Shown here: positions 26,801-38,154 of the stretch, piece by piece | Layout of the letters: every line of letters starts with the position of its first letter | Position numbering within the stretch: position 1 is the stretch's first letter | Assembly: GCF_029227915.1 (NCBI RefSeq) | Contig: NC_079885.1 | Coordinates: 22,941,001-23,005,000 of the forward strand | Direction of reading: 5' to 3' | From: Hydractinia symbiolongicarpus | Lineage: Eukaryota; Cnidaria; Hydrozoa; Anthoathecata; Hydractiniidae | DNA length: 64,000 bases | Notes under the pieces: model-generated | The model's input: only the letters and a program-made list of their open reading frames with translations | Databases searched by the model: none | What the model was told of the DNA's origin: nothing | Translations under genes and position numbers: made by a program

Positions 26801-27911
26801 TTCAAAATTAGTAGAAATGAATTTTTCTCTAAAATTAACTTCGTGAAACTTTTAGAAAAATTAGTTTTTCTCAAAAGTTTTCTTTTTTGTAGTTGATAAA
26901 AATAATGGACAGCATCTGTAATTAAAGCAAATTCATTTAAATCCTACTTTATCTCAATAAATAGGTCTGAAATGAATCAAAATTGCGAAAAACTACTAAT
27001 CTGTAAAAATAATTATTTGTAGAAAACCTTAAAATAGTACAGTTGCGAGAAAACTATTCACAAAATATCTTGACATGGCTGATTCTAGTATGTTTAAGTA
27101 TATTTATAGGCTTATACTAGAAAATGACTAAAATATATTTGAAATTTTTTCAGTACAATTAAGTGCTAATTTTTAATTCAAGTATTTTCCAGTATTTTTT
27201 GTTTTATTCCAGTGGCCACTCTCCTAAAATTTCTGCTATATATTTTCTAAATTATTATGCTAAAACAACAGGCCCTTCAGTAGGAAATTAAGGAAAAAAA
27301 ATGCGCACACATCAATAAAACTTTAAAAAAAGAAACCTCCTAAAAAAGATATGCACTTAAACATCGCCTAATGCATCAGGTAATTGCTACTAACAATTAA
27401 AAAATACAAAGATCTAATTTTTTTGCAAATTGTTAAGGTATATATATAAGAATTTAATTAGGTCACTATGCCAATACCTTCCTTCAGTAAATTTTAATTC
27501 CTAATGATCTGATTTACGGTAAAACTTTTTAACCAAGCTTGTATTCCCTGAAATGTTTTGTCTTTGATTTAAACATGAAAAAATACATGAATCCCTACCA
27601 CTAAACAAACCTGGCTTTATTATAAATAGAAGGGCAAAAACTTATTATTGGTTTGATTGGCTAATTTAAGTTGTTGGAGAATACACAAAATTTATGTACA
27701 ATTAATTTGCACAAGAGCACATAAATAAAGTTATAAGCTGAATTTATAGTTGCCTTATACCTCTTTGTAGTTCTTTAAACCAGAATTGAACCACCGTCTT
27801 TGCATGTTTTCTGTGATGTATACACCATAACGATAATGTCTGAATACTTTGTTGTGACATGGTCAATGTCCTAATTTTCTTTTCCAAGTGATTTACAGAA
27901 AATGAAGACAT
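17847..27911 (-). CDS. RPRD1: RPRD1 (CREPT/p15RS) RNA polymerase II CTD-interacting protein, 7 exons
   Basis: Nuclear protein that binds the phosphorylated C-terminal domain of RNA polymerase II and acts in transcription and termination (family knowledge). Exons in transcript order: 27911-27761, 25489-25360, 23675-23569, 22534-22401, 21787-21661, 19209-19034, 17999-17847; 978 bases, 325 residues, close to the 326 of human RPRD1B. Residues 1 to about 130 form the CID: MSSFSVNHLEKK at the start, QSIQTLSLWCIHHRKHA, LMYLSNDILQNSRRKG and IGIWKERNVYP all match RPRD1 proteins. A proline/serine linker (about 130-170) precedes a conserved coiled-coil C-terminus (DELVKRLQDLE, then a Lys/Glu-rich helix over about 217-275). 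The start ATG is the family start. RPRD1A and RPRD1B cannot be separated here; a single pre-duplication gene is likely. Intron 5 contains a Kolobok-type element. Confidence 0.95.
19742..19779. repeat. Perfect 15-bp inverted repeat (hairpin)
   Basis: ATTTTAGAAATAACC at 19742-19756 and its exact reverse complement at 19765-19779 flank an 8-base loop. It sits in RPRD1 intron 5, 58 bases before the Kolobok-type element. May be a MITE remnant. Confidence 0.7.
19837..21479 (-). mobile_element. Kolobok-type DNA transposon, decayed, TTAA-flanked
   Basis: Terminal inverted repeats AATGGTCCTATAGCTGAAA (left) and, read inward on the other strand, GGTGGTCCTATACCTGAAA (right), each flanked by TTAA (19833-19836 and 21480-21483), the target site of Kolobok elements. 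The interior holds relics of a Mutator-like/Kolobok transposase on the minus strand (see 20522-21060). A second inverted pair, ACGCTGCGGTCAATAACT near 20005 and its complement near 20300, may mark a nested or subterminal repeat. It lies in intron 5 of RPRD1 on the gene's strand. (GCTA)n near 20925-20948 is internal. Confidence 0.78.
20522..21060 (-). pseudogene. Kolobok/Mutator-like transposase remnant
   Basis: Two blocks in different frames. About 21042-20970 reads VGHIHKGVDGRLRKLK, like the C/H-bearing VGHVQKR..LRKLK motif of Mutator-like transposases in invertebrates. About 20720-20522 reads DRLIGTSTYKETPGLPVAIR, then LHGQTRNNNESINGVIWKRC, the conserved C-terminal part with NNNES and a W of the IW block. 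Stops (for example just before ADRLIG) and frame changes between them show that it is dead. Family assignment is by motif memory, not a search. Confidence 0.7.
24664..24906 (-). other. Coiled-coil-like ORF in RPRD1 intron 2
   Basis: An ATG-started 80-codon frame on the RPRD1 strand, rich in Gln, Lys and Leu, with heptad-like spacing (LKLVTEQLQLQIKFLKAQ). No good acceptor or donor is evident. It does not correspond to a known RPRD1 segment. Could be an old gene fragment, an alternative exon or chance. Confidence 0.2.
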
Positions 27912-28540
27912 TTTTAGGAGAATTTCACCTCTTCAATTTGTGAGCTATATTATCACTGAAAAAAACAAAAATACAAGTTTATGTCATTACCAATTTAATA
28001 TAATAACTTTAATATATAATATATAATTTAAAATTTCTATCAGATTCAGTATTATATTATCTGGAACTTAGAGGAATAAGGTGTTGAAAGTTATGCTGGG
28101 ATTTAAACAAATTTTTGCCAGTAAAGAATATTGATCATTCTTATTGATTTGTTACTTCCCTTATTTTCAATGTTTGAATTGAATGGTTGCACTCACCAAA
28201 ACAAAAATGTTTAATTCCTGTATTGTTAGGGAATTACTTTTGATAGGAATTAATTTCAAAAGTTATATATTTTTAATTTCGCATAAATTAATTCTCAGAA
28301 AATTATTAAAAAAAAAAGTATAAATTCTTGCGAAATTTGGATTTTTTTTACTTTCTTAAAAAATGTTAATTTCATATTCAGGAAACTTTATTAATGTGTT
28401 CTAAATATGGCGTTATTTAAGCTTATTGGATCACATTTTGATGCTTTTAAAACAAAATACAGTGTTGAACCTCAATACGTGTTTTGGTGTATGTACTGTA
28501 GTGAAACTAACTTTGTTTATTATTATCTTTAAATAAAAAT
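27912..28540. other. Upstream flank of RPRD1
   Basis: Presumed 5' untranslated and promoter region of RPRD1. No clear core promoter element. Around 28230-28340 lie TTCGCG-type and TTAATTTCGC-type fragments, which recur in several introns here (about 18040, 23790, 26790, 31080) as remnants of a dispersed palindromic repeat. Confidence 0.35.
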
Positions 28541-28865
28541 GTGTGGCACCATAGATTAGTGGTTATGTGTGGCGCCATAGATTAGTGGTTATAGCTCTCG
28601 TCTCTGTGCAGGACTCCGGGGTTCGATTCCTCTTGACAGCGATTCAACATGGGCGAGTGAATGTTACCATAGCACGGGGTTAACCCAAGCCATATGACGG
28701 AAATTGGGCAGATGGCTAACTGTGTGGGCCGTTGAATGCTGCCGGGAGTTGTCTAGTAGAGCGCAGGCCCTAATTGGGTTCGCGTCGCTCAAATTGAGCA
28801 TTAAATACTCTAGGACTCTCCATCTAAACCATGGCCCCTCTAGGAAATAATAGACAGGGTATATC
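28541..28865 (+). mobile_element. tRNA-derived SINE, family 1, with duplicated head
   Basis: A tRNA-like 5' part carries an A box (TAGATTAGTGGTTA) and a B box (GGTTCGATTCC at 28620-28630). The first 26 bases are tandemly duplicated (28541-28566 and 28567-28592, one mismatch). The body contains GCTCAAATTGAGC and TTAAATACTCTAGGACTC, resembling the body of the other SINE family at 61.2 kb, which has a different head. Fades out near 28865. Confidence 0.75.
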
Positions 28866-29393
28866 TCTCGATATTTGTGAGGCTAGTTATGTAAAAAATG
28901 CACATCTCTCTCTTGGATAATCACTGTTTTTCATTTTAAATTGACAAAAAAGCGATCCTATAAAATTTAAAATTTTGTGTAGTTTGCCGTAGAATGAAAA
29001 AACAGCTGTGCCATACTCCCTTCTAAAAAGAAGAGAAAATGACCCTACAAACATAAAAATTTCAATAATTTTGTTATAAAAAATGAAGCAATCGAAACTA
29101 ATTACTTATAATCAGATTAAGGGGAAGTAACCTCAAAAATGTGAATTTTTTTTTCCACTACGTATTTGAACTTATAAAATCCGAAAAATAACACATAAAC
29201 ACAAGAATTTATTACCTATATACCCTGTTAATATCTCCGCAAAATCTTCGTTTTTTAAAAAAGCGCGTCAAAATAAAAAAGACTGGGTTCTAATTTTAAT
29301 ATGACGTTTTATAGTTAAAAACATTGCGCGAGCTAAACGAGGCCCTATGTTGGTGCTTATAATTCAACAGACTTTCGAATAAGAAACAAAAAA

Positions 29394-29567
29394 ATGCATC
29401 ATAGTTTCTTGTCCAGTGATGAAGAAAACACTGTTCCAGATATTTCGGCTCTAAAGTCATTTAGTCTTGAGACTGATAAATTTTTAGAGCAAGATAAATT
29501 TTTAAGTTCAAACCATGAAGACAAAGTTATACAAAAAGGAGGCAATCGAATTGGAAACAATAATTAA
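29394..29567 (+). other. Short acidic ORF, 57 residues
   Basis: ATG at 29394 to TAA at 29565-29567: MHHSFLSSDEENTVPDIS, then a Ser/Glu/Asp/Lys-rich segment. Codon use and polarity look more protein-like than the surroundings, but I recognise no family and see no joining exon. Could be the 5' relic of a transposon gene. Confidence 0.2.
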
Positions 29568-31207
29568 TGTAAATGAGATTCTCTGAAAGTTTGTGCTGCA
29601 AAGATAATAATGAAATTCCTGACGACTGCTTCGAAAGTACAAATAATTTCGCCAAATATAAAGTCTTTCATATTAATATCATGACTGAAGTGATATCCAT
29701 TTTATATCTTTAACATCCTTCTGTCTTCAAATGATTGAAATTGTTAAATTGAATCGTGTTAAAAATAAAAAGTCCAATATAAAAGGAAATACATTTTCCA
29801 TACGCACAACATGATAAAAAGTTTCTCACCAAGCGCTTTACAATAAACTTTTCAACAAAATCTTTTGTGAAAAAACAGCTTTTAGCAACGATCTTCCTAC
29901 TCTGTTCACCACAAAACTTTATTACTTTGACTGTAAGTCATCCCTTAAAACAACTTTGCAAAAATGCCAGTATAAACAGGCCATTTCTTGAATAAAACTA
30001 AGCCAGAGCTGCAAAAAGCACCTGCTAAAAAAATTACGAGTGCTATGGTCGCACTTGTAAGCAAAATTTACAAGTGCGATGGAAATATTTGCAAGTGTGA
30101 TTCACACTTAACTATTTTTTGTTTACCACAACGTTATTATGTTTAAGTTGTATAGAAATGATGCTTGAATACGCCTTGCAAGAAAAATATGAATAAAAGA
30201 AATATAAAAGAAAAATTTTGAGTTGTGCACTCTCATTGTGTATGAATAAAACAATTTTTTTTAGTATTTATTTTTGAATGGCATGAAGGTGAATATTCAC
30301 GTCATACTCTCCTTGTGTATGAACAATTATATTTGTGGGCCACCAGAAGGTATTTTAATCTTTAGCTACCTGGTGGTGAAAATATAAAAATACATTTCAA
30401 TTATTGCACAACATCTTTTTTCTGCTATTTAAAAAAATGTTGTGAAACTGCTTTAACTTTCAATTGTTTGCTAATGTCATGAGCTCTCTCTGAAACACAA
30501 TGCTGGAGATCATTCTTCATTTGTGTTGAATGTAATTCTAATCTAATCTTTGCAATCACATGATTTGCTTCTGGTAAAAGAGCAGTATAGCAGGTATCAT
30601 TTTTAGGTTTAATTAACATGTATTTTACAACCTAGTGCCCAGGACTAAATTATTAATTCCTGTTGAAATTATTGATAAATGTTAAAATAAATAGATAAAT
30701 AGTATAGATTATAATTTTCTTTTTTTATCTTCACTACCTTCAAGCAACAGGTGGTCACTGAGAATATCAAAAATAAATATAAAATGCATTTCATAGGACA
30801 CATGCAAATCTCCTCTCCATTGCCACCATTCATTTTATCATGCACACTATGATTGCTGAGATATAAATAGATTAAAAAATTCTATAAACATTAGAAAAGA
30901 GCGTTCCGTACATTGCTGTTACAGACAATCCGTGATAATTATTATGTTGTTTATTTTTATGCTAAAAAAACCTATTTATACATAAAAAACCCAGAGATTT
31001 TACTTTTGTAGTAAATACATTTCAGCATAATATACTTTAAAGTAACTAAATTTCACGGAACCTAAATTATTCTTTTTGCGGGAATTCAGTTTGGTGAAAA
31101 GTTATAAAACTTGCGAATCCAAAAATTTAGTATTTGCGGCGAAATTTTGTTTCATTTGAGATCAACAACAACTTTGCCACCAGGGCTATTTGCTTGTCAG
31201 AAGTGAT

Positions 31208-31520
31208 GACGAATGACATAAAAGCTGTCGGCCCCGATTATAATTGTTCTATAAGTCCTGAATAATATTTATTTGACTGTCATACATAAGCCGGCCTTCC
31301 CCGATTATGTGCGCTCTATAATAAGTCAGAAATAATAGAAAAAATGTCATACATAAGCCGGTCTGCCCCGATTACGTTCGTTCTATAAGTCCCGAATAAT
31401 ATTTGACTGTGATACATAAGTCGGCCTGCCCCGATTATGTTCGTTCTATAATAAGTGAGAAATAATATTATACTGTCGTATATGTCGTAGCTGCCTGTCC
31501 TGATTATGTTGCCCTGATTA
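31208..31520. repeat. Tandem array, ~65-bp unit, 4-5 diverged copies
   Basis: Units share CATACATAAGCCGGCCTGCC, CCCCGATTATGT, TTCTATAA and AAGTC.GAAATAAT. Starts are near 31208, 31275, 31345, 31408 and 31475. Shorter related pieces (CATAATCCGG, some in inverse orientation) continue to about 31765. Two minus-strand ORFs over it (31316-31751) are artefacts of the array. Confidence 0.8.
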
Positions 31521-32348
31521 TGTATTTTCTGCCCTGTTCTTAACCGGGGCAAGGTGCACAAAAGTTCGAAGAAAATGCCAATCACAGCCTGCCTGGCCAG
31601 CCATTATATCAGCGTTCATAATCCGGTCACCACGACATAACCAGTGCAAAAAAACATAATCTGACCATGCGTACATAATCCGGCCGTCCCGGTTGTAAAC
31701 AGGCCGTTTTCGCAATCTGGGCAGAACATACTCAATCAGGCTAATGTTCATTATCCGGGCAGAACAATACTTAGCTCCATCTCAGACAAGTTTGCAATTA
31801 TTGCAACCATTCTTATCATAAAATGAACTTTAGAAAAAATTTTGGTGGATCTCGCATTGGAAAAAACACATCACGATATTAAGATGCAAATATATAGCTA
31901 GCTATGGAAATAGGACGTTTTTCACATTGTTTTTTTTTTTCGCTCGGCCCTGTGCGCAATTGCCTGCATTGTTTTGTCAGCATTTTTCCAAAGTTAATAT
32001 TAGGGATAGCGTATAGTCAAAACAATGAAGTTATGTAACGAGCAGAGTTGCCAGATCGGCGCATGGAGGTGTTTATAATAACGTAATTAGGACGGACGCT
32101 ATAGAGACACGTCAAAGCATTGCGTTGCACAGAAAGCGGATAATTGATGATGGTTTGCTTTTATCTATCATCAATTACTAATATTATGCTTGTTAATCCC
32201 ATATAAAAACTATATTTAGAGTCAAAAGCGTCAGATTAGAAATCCTATTCATCTCACATCTTCTCTCGTCGTTTGTTCTGTCATCCCGCGCATATTGTGG
32301 GCACCGATATTGAACTAAAACAATTCATAAAATTTCAATATAGGTTAC

Positions 32349-32460
32349 CGTATTTTCTCAATTAAACGCCCCGGGCGTTTATAAAAATTTTCAGCTTTTA
32401 GAGGGGGCGTTTATTGCAGAGGGGCGTTTAAAAGGGAGGGCGTTTATTGGAGAAAATGCG
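32349..32460. mobile_element. Palindromic MITE-like repeat, 112 bp
   Basis: 23-base terminal inverted repeats, CGTATTTTCTCAATTAAACG and (inverted) CGCATTTTCTCCAATAAACG, each continuing CCC, with three mismatches. GGGCGTTTAT-type subrepeats fill the centre. No coding. Confidence 0.7.
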
Positions 32461-32461
32461 T

Positions 32462-34727
32462 TAGGGTTACTCTGTCTGAAGAACCCAGGGTTTATGGAAT
32501 AGACTAGGCTTCGGATGAAGAAAAGGTAATGAGCTTATTGGTGTTTTTGCATCGTTTTACGTTACTCAAGCCAATGGTTATTTTTTTTTTAAATTGTTGA
32601 CTGTTGACTTCTCATGGGGTCCTATGATGAAGCGACCCCCAGAATGTTCCTATGTGCAAAAAAATGGCGAGGCTTGATTCCTGATATGTGTGTGGGTTTA
32701 TTTAACCATAAGAAAAAAAGATGACATTGTTTTAACACATGGCTGTGTAAGACGGGGAAAAGCTTTACTTTTAGTACCCGCGTTTTTAAGTGATACTAAA
32801 TTGTCAAAACGCGCTTTTCCTGTAATTTCAAAAACTTATTAATTTTTCATTCTGGACACAACAGACCGCAGGTAATGTTGTAAAAGCGCGTTAATATATA
32901 AAGAACTCTTTAAAGCGGACAATCCAAGCGGACACCTCCTTAAAGCGGACACTTCTCCATTAACTTAGCTCTATGCGATCGAACGAAAAAACTTTTCACC
33001 AGCTGTATAATTATGAAATTATTTTTAGTTTTACAAGTTTTTTATATTCTTCTATCCTACTACCTAAAATGTTCAAAAACGTCTCTGGTTAGCAAAATTT
33101 TATTTTTTAAGGTCAAATTTTCTTTCGAATGTTTTTTGCCTAACTAGGGAAAGTGTAATATGTGCATGCCTAACGGATTTCCGACTTTGGAGTAAAATGT
33201 TTGCAGTGTTTCTTGAAGAAAACTGGTATGTTATTCACAAGAAAATAGCTTAAATATTCTTACAAAATTGATTGGGATGATAAGCAACGATTTTTCTCGT
33301 TTATTTAGCTACCTGACAAAGTAATAAGGAGCCGTGTTTACCCTGTTATTTAGCTGACAGAGAGCTCGGAAACCAGGAATTTTTTTCCCGTTCTTTAGCC
33401 GGCCTATGATAATCAGGAGCCAAAAATATTTCCCGAACTCATTTCGGTACTGCGTTCTTTTTGTATACTCATTTTGAAATGAGTTGTCAAGTGCAGAGGA
33501 GACCAGCTTACATACAAAAACCATGCTATTGATATAGTTAAAATAAATGGATTTCAAAATTAAACTTTAAATATAGGTCCCAAACTCTCGAGAGGATAGC
33601 TAATAAAAAGGGATTTTGTTACTATTTATCTACATAATATATTCTATAGCTAAACACAATGAAAATAAAATATATGTCGAGAAAATATATGAAAACATAT
33701 AAACTAGAAATTTTTGTACATTAAAGTTTTAAACTAACTAAAAATAGAGACTTTTTTACAAGAAGGCTATCCATTGAACATTTTTTTTAAAGAGCAAAAA
33801 CCGTTGGACCAGACAAACAAACAGATGACAACAACGACCGAACAGCAAACGACAAACACTAACAAACAAACAAACCACCCCAGATACAAATAATCACAGA
33901 TAAACAATACCAAACATGCACCAATAACAAAGAGACTAACAAAAATAACAAACGACAAACAAAATAATAAACAAAAACAAATAGTAAACAAACAAACACA
34001 AGTAAAAAAAATAAACAAACTAACCAACAACAACGAAAACGTCACTGCCAACAACAAAAACCATAGCAAAAGCTACAGGAAATAAAAATAAACAATAACA
34101 TAGAAAACACTAATTGAACTTTTTAATTTTTTCTTGGCTGCATGTCAATAGCTATATTTTTTAGTAACATTTAGCCTAGGCAAAAAGATTTGCACTATGC
34201 TTTATGCAGAAAACAATTGGGCAGGTTACCAACGATATTAGCATGATTTAAAAAATATAGTCAAAACACCATCTGTTCTTATTTCACTGGCATATTTAGC
34301 TGGCTTTAAACCACTATATCAACTAAAATTGAGCAAAGAAGATAATATCTTCGTTGCAAATCTTTTTACCTACACGAGAGCTAATAAAAGTTTCTGAGCC
34401 GCGTCAATAAGTTCAATGGACAAAGCCGCAATCTAATATATCAAACAAAAACTAGAAAATTAACGCAGAAAAAATGAAGAAATGAAATATAAAGAAAGTA
34501 AAACAAGGAAACTATTTAAGTTTTAAATTGGTTAGAAGCAATGTCAATTATCTCACTTTAGACTAAAACTTTATGAGCATCATAACTGCCAGCAAAACAA
34601 AAGTATAAAAAAGCACAATAGTATCTATGCAACGCAACTATCTCCTAAAAAACTTCTTTACCGTATATAATAAACTACTTTAATAATAATAAAATATATA
34701 CATATATATATATATATATCTGTGTTT
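32462..34727. other. Intergenic, low-complexity sequence
   Basis: Contains AAGCGGACA repeats (about 32910-32955), a long CAAA/AACA low-complexity tract (33790-34060) whose minus translation is a spurious hydrophobic ORF, and (TA)n at about 34697-34719 just downstream of the PRDM14-like stop codon. No gene supported. Confidence 0.5.
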
Positions 34728-37700
34728 CTAAAAGTTTTTTATGGCTATAGGGGCACCCTTATGAGTTACAGATGATAATTGACGCAGCGGATCCATTGGT
34801 GGTGAAGGATAATGGTAATTGGATACGTTGCGTTGAAAATAGTTGTTATAATAGGAAATAGGATCTGTGTACGGCATCACATGTATGGGTCGGTTGAAAT
34901 AATTCTCTCGAAATTTATCCATGCTTGGTAGACGGCTGGTTGGAGTCCAGGATACGGCCATGCATTTATGGTTAAGTAGTTGATCTTTAGAATGGAAAGA
35001 AAAATGGCACTTTTCACATCTCATTGGTAAGGTAGGGGATAAATCCAAGGATAAAGTTTTAGATTGCATCTCCAGCTTTTTTGATACGTCGATTAACGTT
35101 TCTATATCGCATGTTTTGCGAGGAGACGGTTTGGGTTCTAGCTTTTGAAGTAAAGATGTGGTAGCGTCCTTCTTTCTTTTATTTGGATCAGATTCTGTTT
35201 GGTTTTGTGATTTTCTCTTGTTGTTGGAATCTGAAAATTGAAATAAAATGAAAATTATATTTAGAGTTCACTTTTATGCAAAAGCCATCAAGTTTTTTTA
35301 TATTGCTGACAAAACCTTGAATACTGGCCCCCAAGAAGTTGTTATCTGATTTGTCAAATTATCCACAGAACTGCTAAAATTATCTACAAGGTCTTAAACA
35401 GAGCTGCTAGAAGTGACTGCGATGCAATATATTATACGTACTTCTGTTATCATTCCAAGCTAAAGGTATCCCAAGAAGTTGGGTATATTTGGTATCATAC
35501 CACACAAGTAGCTCGCTACCAGGATGAATATCGCGGGTGGTGCGATAATAAATGCAACCGTGATATTGAAACACCACTAAGTTTTGCTCCTTCTTATGAC
35601 GAGCGCATCGAACAAATGACATCCAATTATTCTCGTTGAATCCATCGAGAAAATGGCTGACTTCTCCGTCGTGAAATATCTAAGAATGGCATAAAAAGAA
35701 AAATGTTTCATTATATTCTTAGCATACACTTGTGTCGTGGACAAAATAACAGTTTGCCACTGTTTTTATAGAGCAAAACTTGGCTTGTGGACTTTTCATG
35801 AGAATTTTCAACAAAATTTTTGAGATGATGGTGTTTTCATGCAAAGAATTATTGAGCTTTTTCAAAAATGTTTTAGAATATTTGGTAATCTAAAGGTGCT
35901 GCCATAGAAGAACAACTTCTTGCTGTACAAAAGCAGCATTTTAATGCAATTCAAAAATAAAAACATTCTTTAAAAATCTACTTTAGGGAAGATTTAAGGA
36001 GTTTTGAGGAGTCAAGACAACCCTGAATAACGAATCTTTGAAGATATTTCGTAAGGAGCACATTGTGTGCACATTATGGCATAGAAAATCTTCATCATTA
36101 AGTTAACGATAATAATAAGCCTATTGTTTACACTTGCACTTCTTCGGAAGTGTTATACTGTTGGTTTAACCAGAAAGTGCTTCCCTACCTCCCACATATA
36201 TTCATTATTGACTCCTTCAGTCACATCCGTCGTTCGCACCAACTTTCCCTCAAATGGACCAAACCATGTTCCATGTGGTATTCTTTTAATTGCGCATGCT
36301 CCGAACAGGTTCCCAGGCACACTTGAAGTACATAGAGATACTTCGTCTGGGACTCGAATTTTTCTTGGAGATAGTGGAGGAGTTTCTGGTAACCTGTGAC
36401 ATTTCCTTGACAAATCTAATACATAAAAATGGTATCAACATTATTAATGGCTATATCTTTTTAGAATCGTATGTTGCTGTCAAATGGACATTTTAATGAA
36501 AGAGTCTCCAAATCAAAGTGATCTGACTTTAGTGATCAGAAAAAGAAGGAGCAACAACAGAGTCCTTTATTGAGTTTAAATAAAGTTTGCTGCGAAAGAA
36601 GTTTGCGCTGTGTAAAGTACAATGTTATCTTTGCTATGTATGCATTTCTCGTATTACATTATCCGCGAATTTTCAAAGGGGAGTTGTAGCACTTGTTTTT
36701 TCTTTTCTGCTTTATTCTTCAAAATGAAAAGAAATTCTGCTTTAGTTTAGAAATTGAGGAATATTAAAAGAGCAAGAGGGTAAAAGCATCTTTTGCTAAA
36801 CACAATTTTTGAAATAAGAGTTAATACATAAGAAATAACTAAAGTCAGCATCATGAAGTTGGTGTGTACAAATGGTTTAACTTTATCTGACATGTCAAAA
36901 TGCTGTTTTGGTGGTATTAATGTTACAGACAAAGTCTTCTCATTTTTCGACTTGTACTAAAAACCCTCGGTTACCAGCAAAGGTCAATTAGTAGAAAATT
37001 AAAAAACCTATTATAACAGGTTGTTTGTTTGCTGTATGAATCTCGTGATTTAACATTTTATCAAGTTTCAGGAGATCATTTCAAAAATCACATTCATTTT
37101 GTTTGGAAAAAGTTAAGAGAAAGCAGCAGTACGTCAAAGAAAACTAATTCGGGAAAGGTGTATTTTTAAAGAAATATCTAACACATGAAGTGCTAGATAA
37201 AGAAAGCCAAGTAAACGGAAAAGTTCGTAGTAGTTCGGAGATATTTCCAAAACAGAAATTAGGGGAGTTGCTTGAAAGTTCATCTATTCTAAAAGTAATT
37301 CCCATTATAGACAATTTTTAATCGTTTTACACGGTGTTTCTTGCATAATTTGCTAACGATAATAATTCTTATATGAATCATGTCTGAAGTGTAATTACTC
37401 ATAAATGGTCAAGAAAGGAGGTTTTTTTGCAGCACGCTACAATTAAACAAAATTGAAGGAGATTTACATATAAAATTATCAAGTTGGTACTCCGGTTTTT
37501 TAAATTTTAAATAAAATAAGATCAATTTAAAAATAATTTTGAACTCTGTGATCTGAATAGCTGGTATTTTTTATTTTATTCATTAATTGTCACATGTTTC
37601 CATATTGTTGTTTTTTTCTAACATATTATTTTGTATTTCAGTTGGAACAGAAATTAATGTCAATAAATGTTAGGACAATCATCCTGCCCTGACAATGGAA

Positions 37701-38154
37701 TTTTAAAAAAATCCCTCAATGGCTGATTACCACAACCAATTTAATTTTTTTATAACAAATGCATAAATTCCATGTTTTTTAGATGAGAAAAAGCAATTCG
37801 TTCAGGGAGCCAACTAAATACCATTGCCCCTACACATGCTCAGACGATATTTATTCCCACGGGTAGAAATCTTCACACGAATTATGCGAGAAAATTACAG
37901 GTTTAAAAAGCCATATGCTGAAAACGCTGTGTTAACCCATCTAGCTGTAACAAGGTAGTGAAAATATTAACATCCACGCCACATTAATACTTGATATCGA
38001 AAACAAACATAATCAACATTTTATGTCTTTTTTGAAACTCACCTTTCTGCAAAGTATGCAAAACATCTTCGGAAGAGACAAGCCTCATGTCTGTTTTGTA
38101 GCCATACAGATATTTATGTATGAGTTCCTCGGAAAATTTTGTTCCCTTTTCCAT
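34728..38154 (-). CDS. PRDM14-like PR/SET-domain protein without a zinc-finger array (4 exons)
   Basis: Exons in transcript order: 38154-38043, 36415-36189, 35679-35442, 35230-34728; 1080 bases, 359 residues. An N-terminal stretch ([12 protein letters not shown]) matches the segment before the PR domain of PRDM14. The PR domain covers about 57-185: [25 protein letters not shown] across the exon 2-3 junction, [23 protein letters not shown] and [10 protein letters not shown]. Among PRDM families the closest match is PRDM14, a nuclear regulator of germ-cell and neural fates in other animals. The last exon has one degraded finger, C264-x2-C267-x12-H280-x-C282, then a Tyr/Pro-rich tail and a stop; PRDM14 normally has six fingers. 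The product may lack sequence-specific DNA binding. The ATG lies directly after a splice acceptor (AG at 38156-38155), so an upstream exon probably exists. Orthology versus lineage-specific paralogy is open. Confidence 0.88.

Noticed and set aside
26645-26896. Plus ORF of 83 codons in RPRD1 intron 1
   Set aside because: It runs through TTCGCGAAA-type repeat remnants common in the introns and has no recognisable domain.
28593-28640. A functional tRNA gene
   Set aside because: A and B boxes are present but no cloverleaf with an acceptor stem can be drawn, and the sequence continues into a SINE body.
30425-30619. Minus-strand ORF of 64 codons preceded by a TTTTACCAG-type acceptor
   Set aside because: Looks like a possible terminal exon, but no partner exon, domain or poly(A) context could be found, and it lies in repeat-rich sequence.
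31316-31751. Two minus ORFs of 89 and 77 codons
   Set aside because: They are produced by the tandem array and repeat with its unit.
33767-34069. Minus ORF of 100 codons rich in Phe, Leu, Cys and Val
   Set aside because: It is the translation of a CAAA/AACA low-complexity tract, not a membrane protein.
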